DNA of 64,000 nucleotides. Source: Massilia norwichensis. GTDB lineage: Bacteria; Pseudomonadota; Gammaproteobacteria; Burkholderiales; Burkholderiaceae_D. Made by a program: the position numbers and the translations under genes. The stretch lies in the NCBI RefSeq assembly GCF_024753245.1, contig NZ_JANUGX010000005.1, forward strand, positions 124,001 through 188,000, written 5' to 3'. Positions 63,179-64,000 of this stretch are shown here, piece after piece. The notes beneath the pieces were generated by a model. The model saw nothing but the letters and a program-made list of their open reading frames with translations, did no database searches and was not told the origin of the DNA. Every line of letters starts with the position of its first letter. The first letter of the stretch is position 1.

Positions 63179-64000
63179 TTACCCTGCGCTGGCCACCAGC
63201 ACCGATGCCGTGTTGCGCCCCGCCTGCTTGGATTTGTACAGGGCTTCGTCGGCGGCGTGCGCCAGTGCCGACTGCTCCGGATGGGCGGACCAGGCGATGC
63301 CGATGCTGGCCGTGACCTGGCGCGGCTGGCCGTCGATCAGGAAGTCGGCACGCAGCGCTTCGAGCAGCTTGTCGGCGATGCGCCCGCACTCGCGTGCCGA
63401 GCCGACCTGTTCGAGCACGATCACGAATTCGTCGCCGGCCAGGCGCGCCACGGTGTCGGTGGCACGCACGGTGGCGGAGAGTCGCTTGGCGAATTCGCGC
63501 AGCACGGCGTCGCCGCTGGCGTGGCCGAGGGTATCGTTGATCTGCTTGAAGTGGTCGACGTCGAGATAGACCAGGGCCATCGCCATCGCGCTGCGACGCG
63601 CGCGTGCGATCGCCTGCACCAGGCGTTCTTCGTAGCTGCGGCGGTTCGGCAGGCCGGTCAGGTGGTCCGAGTGCGCCAGCGCGTGTAGCTGGCGCTCGTA
63701 TTCGCGTGCCGAGGTGGCGTCGGTGGACAACACGTAGATGCCCTGCACCACGCCGTCACGCACGTGCGGCAGATAGGTGGTGCTGATCACGCGGCGGCGG
63801 CCGCGGCGCTCTTCCTCGATCTCCAGCGCCGAGGCATGGCCGTCCAGGCAGCGCTCCAGGGCCGCGCGGCGCGGCGCGAAGAAGGCTTCGCCCATCGCTT
63901 CGAGCACGGTCTTGCCGAGCATGTTGGCGCTCTTCACGCCAAACCACTCCTGGTAGCGCAGGTTGGCGAAGCCATAGCGCAGGTCGGTGTCGATATAGGC
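63179..64000 (-). CDS. PAS-GGDEF diguanylate cyclase, 5' end outside the window
   Basis: The frame stays open to the window end, so the protein begins beyond it; a GTG at 63937 is internal. The visible N-terminal part is PAS-like (RYGFANLRYQEWFGVKSANM). The GGDEF domain follows with AGDEF in place of GGDEF and an RATD inhibitory site five residues before it, variants compatible with synthase activity. Its stop abuts the porin stop in convergent orientation. Confidence 0.85.
   Translation of the reverse strand, partial: AYIDTDLRYGFANLRYQEWFGVKSANMLGKTVLEAMGEAFFAPRRAALERCLDGHASALEIEEERRGRRRVISTTYLPHVRDGVVQGIYVLSTDATSAREYERQLHALAHSDHLTGLPNRRSYEERLVQAIARARRSAMAMALVYLDVDHFKQINDTLGHASGDAVLREFAKRLSATVRATDTVARLAGDEFVIVLEQVGSARECGRIADKLLEALRADFLIDGQPRQVTASIGIAWSAHPEQSALAHAADEALYKSKQAGRNTASVLVASAG

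Overview
The window is chromosomal DNA of high GC content. It most resembles a soil or plant-associated betaproteobacterium of the Oxalobacteraceae (Massilia/Duganella/Telluria type). The reasons are gene content and dense packing, the TonB-dependent receptor style, an oxidative L-arabinose pathway, and short dispersed palindromic repeats. This placement is an inference; there is no rRNA gene to confirm it. No rRNA, tRNA, CRISPR array, transposase or phage gene was seen.

Layout. (1) 1-6.1 kb: a partial M24 peptidase-like gene with galT, an exported M20 peptidase, a pirin, a small exported protein and a Rhizobium etli-type asparaginase. (2) 6.1-8.9 kb: a TonB-dependent receptor and a decayed SDR gene, bracketed by two copies of a long palindromic repeat. 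(3) 8.9-14.5 kb: an alpha/beta-hydrolase-like gene and a MarR/DHA2 pump/outer-membrane channel/membrane-fusion-protein efflux operon. (4) 14.5-18.2 kb: a 2-hydroxyacid dehydrogenase, an FAH-family hydrolase and a chemoreceptor. (5) 18.3-49.1 kb: a large locus for arabinose-containing polysaccharides, almost entirely on the minus strand. (6) 49.1-54.1 kb: a uracil-DNA-glycosylase-like protein, two c-di-GMP proteins and OhrR. (7) 54.3-62.3 kb: the kdpFABCDE potassium operon with an extra small membrane ORF. (8) 62.4-64 kb: a TorF-like porin and a partial GGDEF protein.

The arabinose locus forms a coherent system. Two TonB receptors can import oligosaccharides. Exported GH43 endo-arabinanase, GH51, GH127/146, GH97 and a second GH43 can trim arabinan or arabinogalactan. 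A YtfQRT-YjfF ABC transporter and a GPH symporter can carry sugars across the inner membrane, and a cytosolic GH43 can finish oligomers. A mutarotase, an SDR (candidate L-arabinose 1-dehydrogenase), a lactonase, an IlvD/Edd arabinonate dehydratase, an AraD1/GguC-family protein and a 2-oxoglutarate-semialdehyde dehydrogenase make up a full oxidative route to 2-oxoglutarate. No araBAD-type enzymes were seen.

The main new observation is a shared promoter design upstream of four transcription units of this locus: ytfQ, the arabinonate dehydratase and both TonB receptors. Each has an 18-bp dyad (about GATAtCG...cgTATC), exactly 16 bp, then TGATTGG overlapping a TTGGAT-like -35, exactly 18 bp, then a TANNNT -10. 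The one regulator encoded in the locus is a LysR-type protein that is probably the last gene of the ytfQ operon, so it is the best candidate for recognising these sites. Three families of short inverted repeats also occur. One copy lies inside a signal-peptide coding sequence and another supplies a stop codon.
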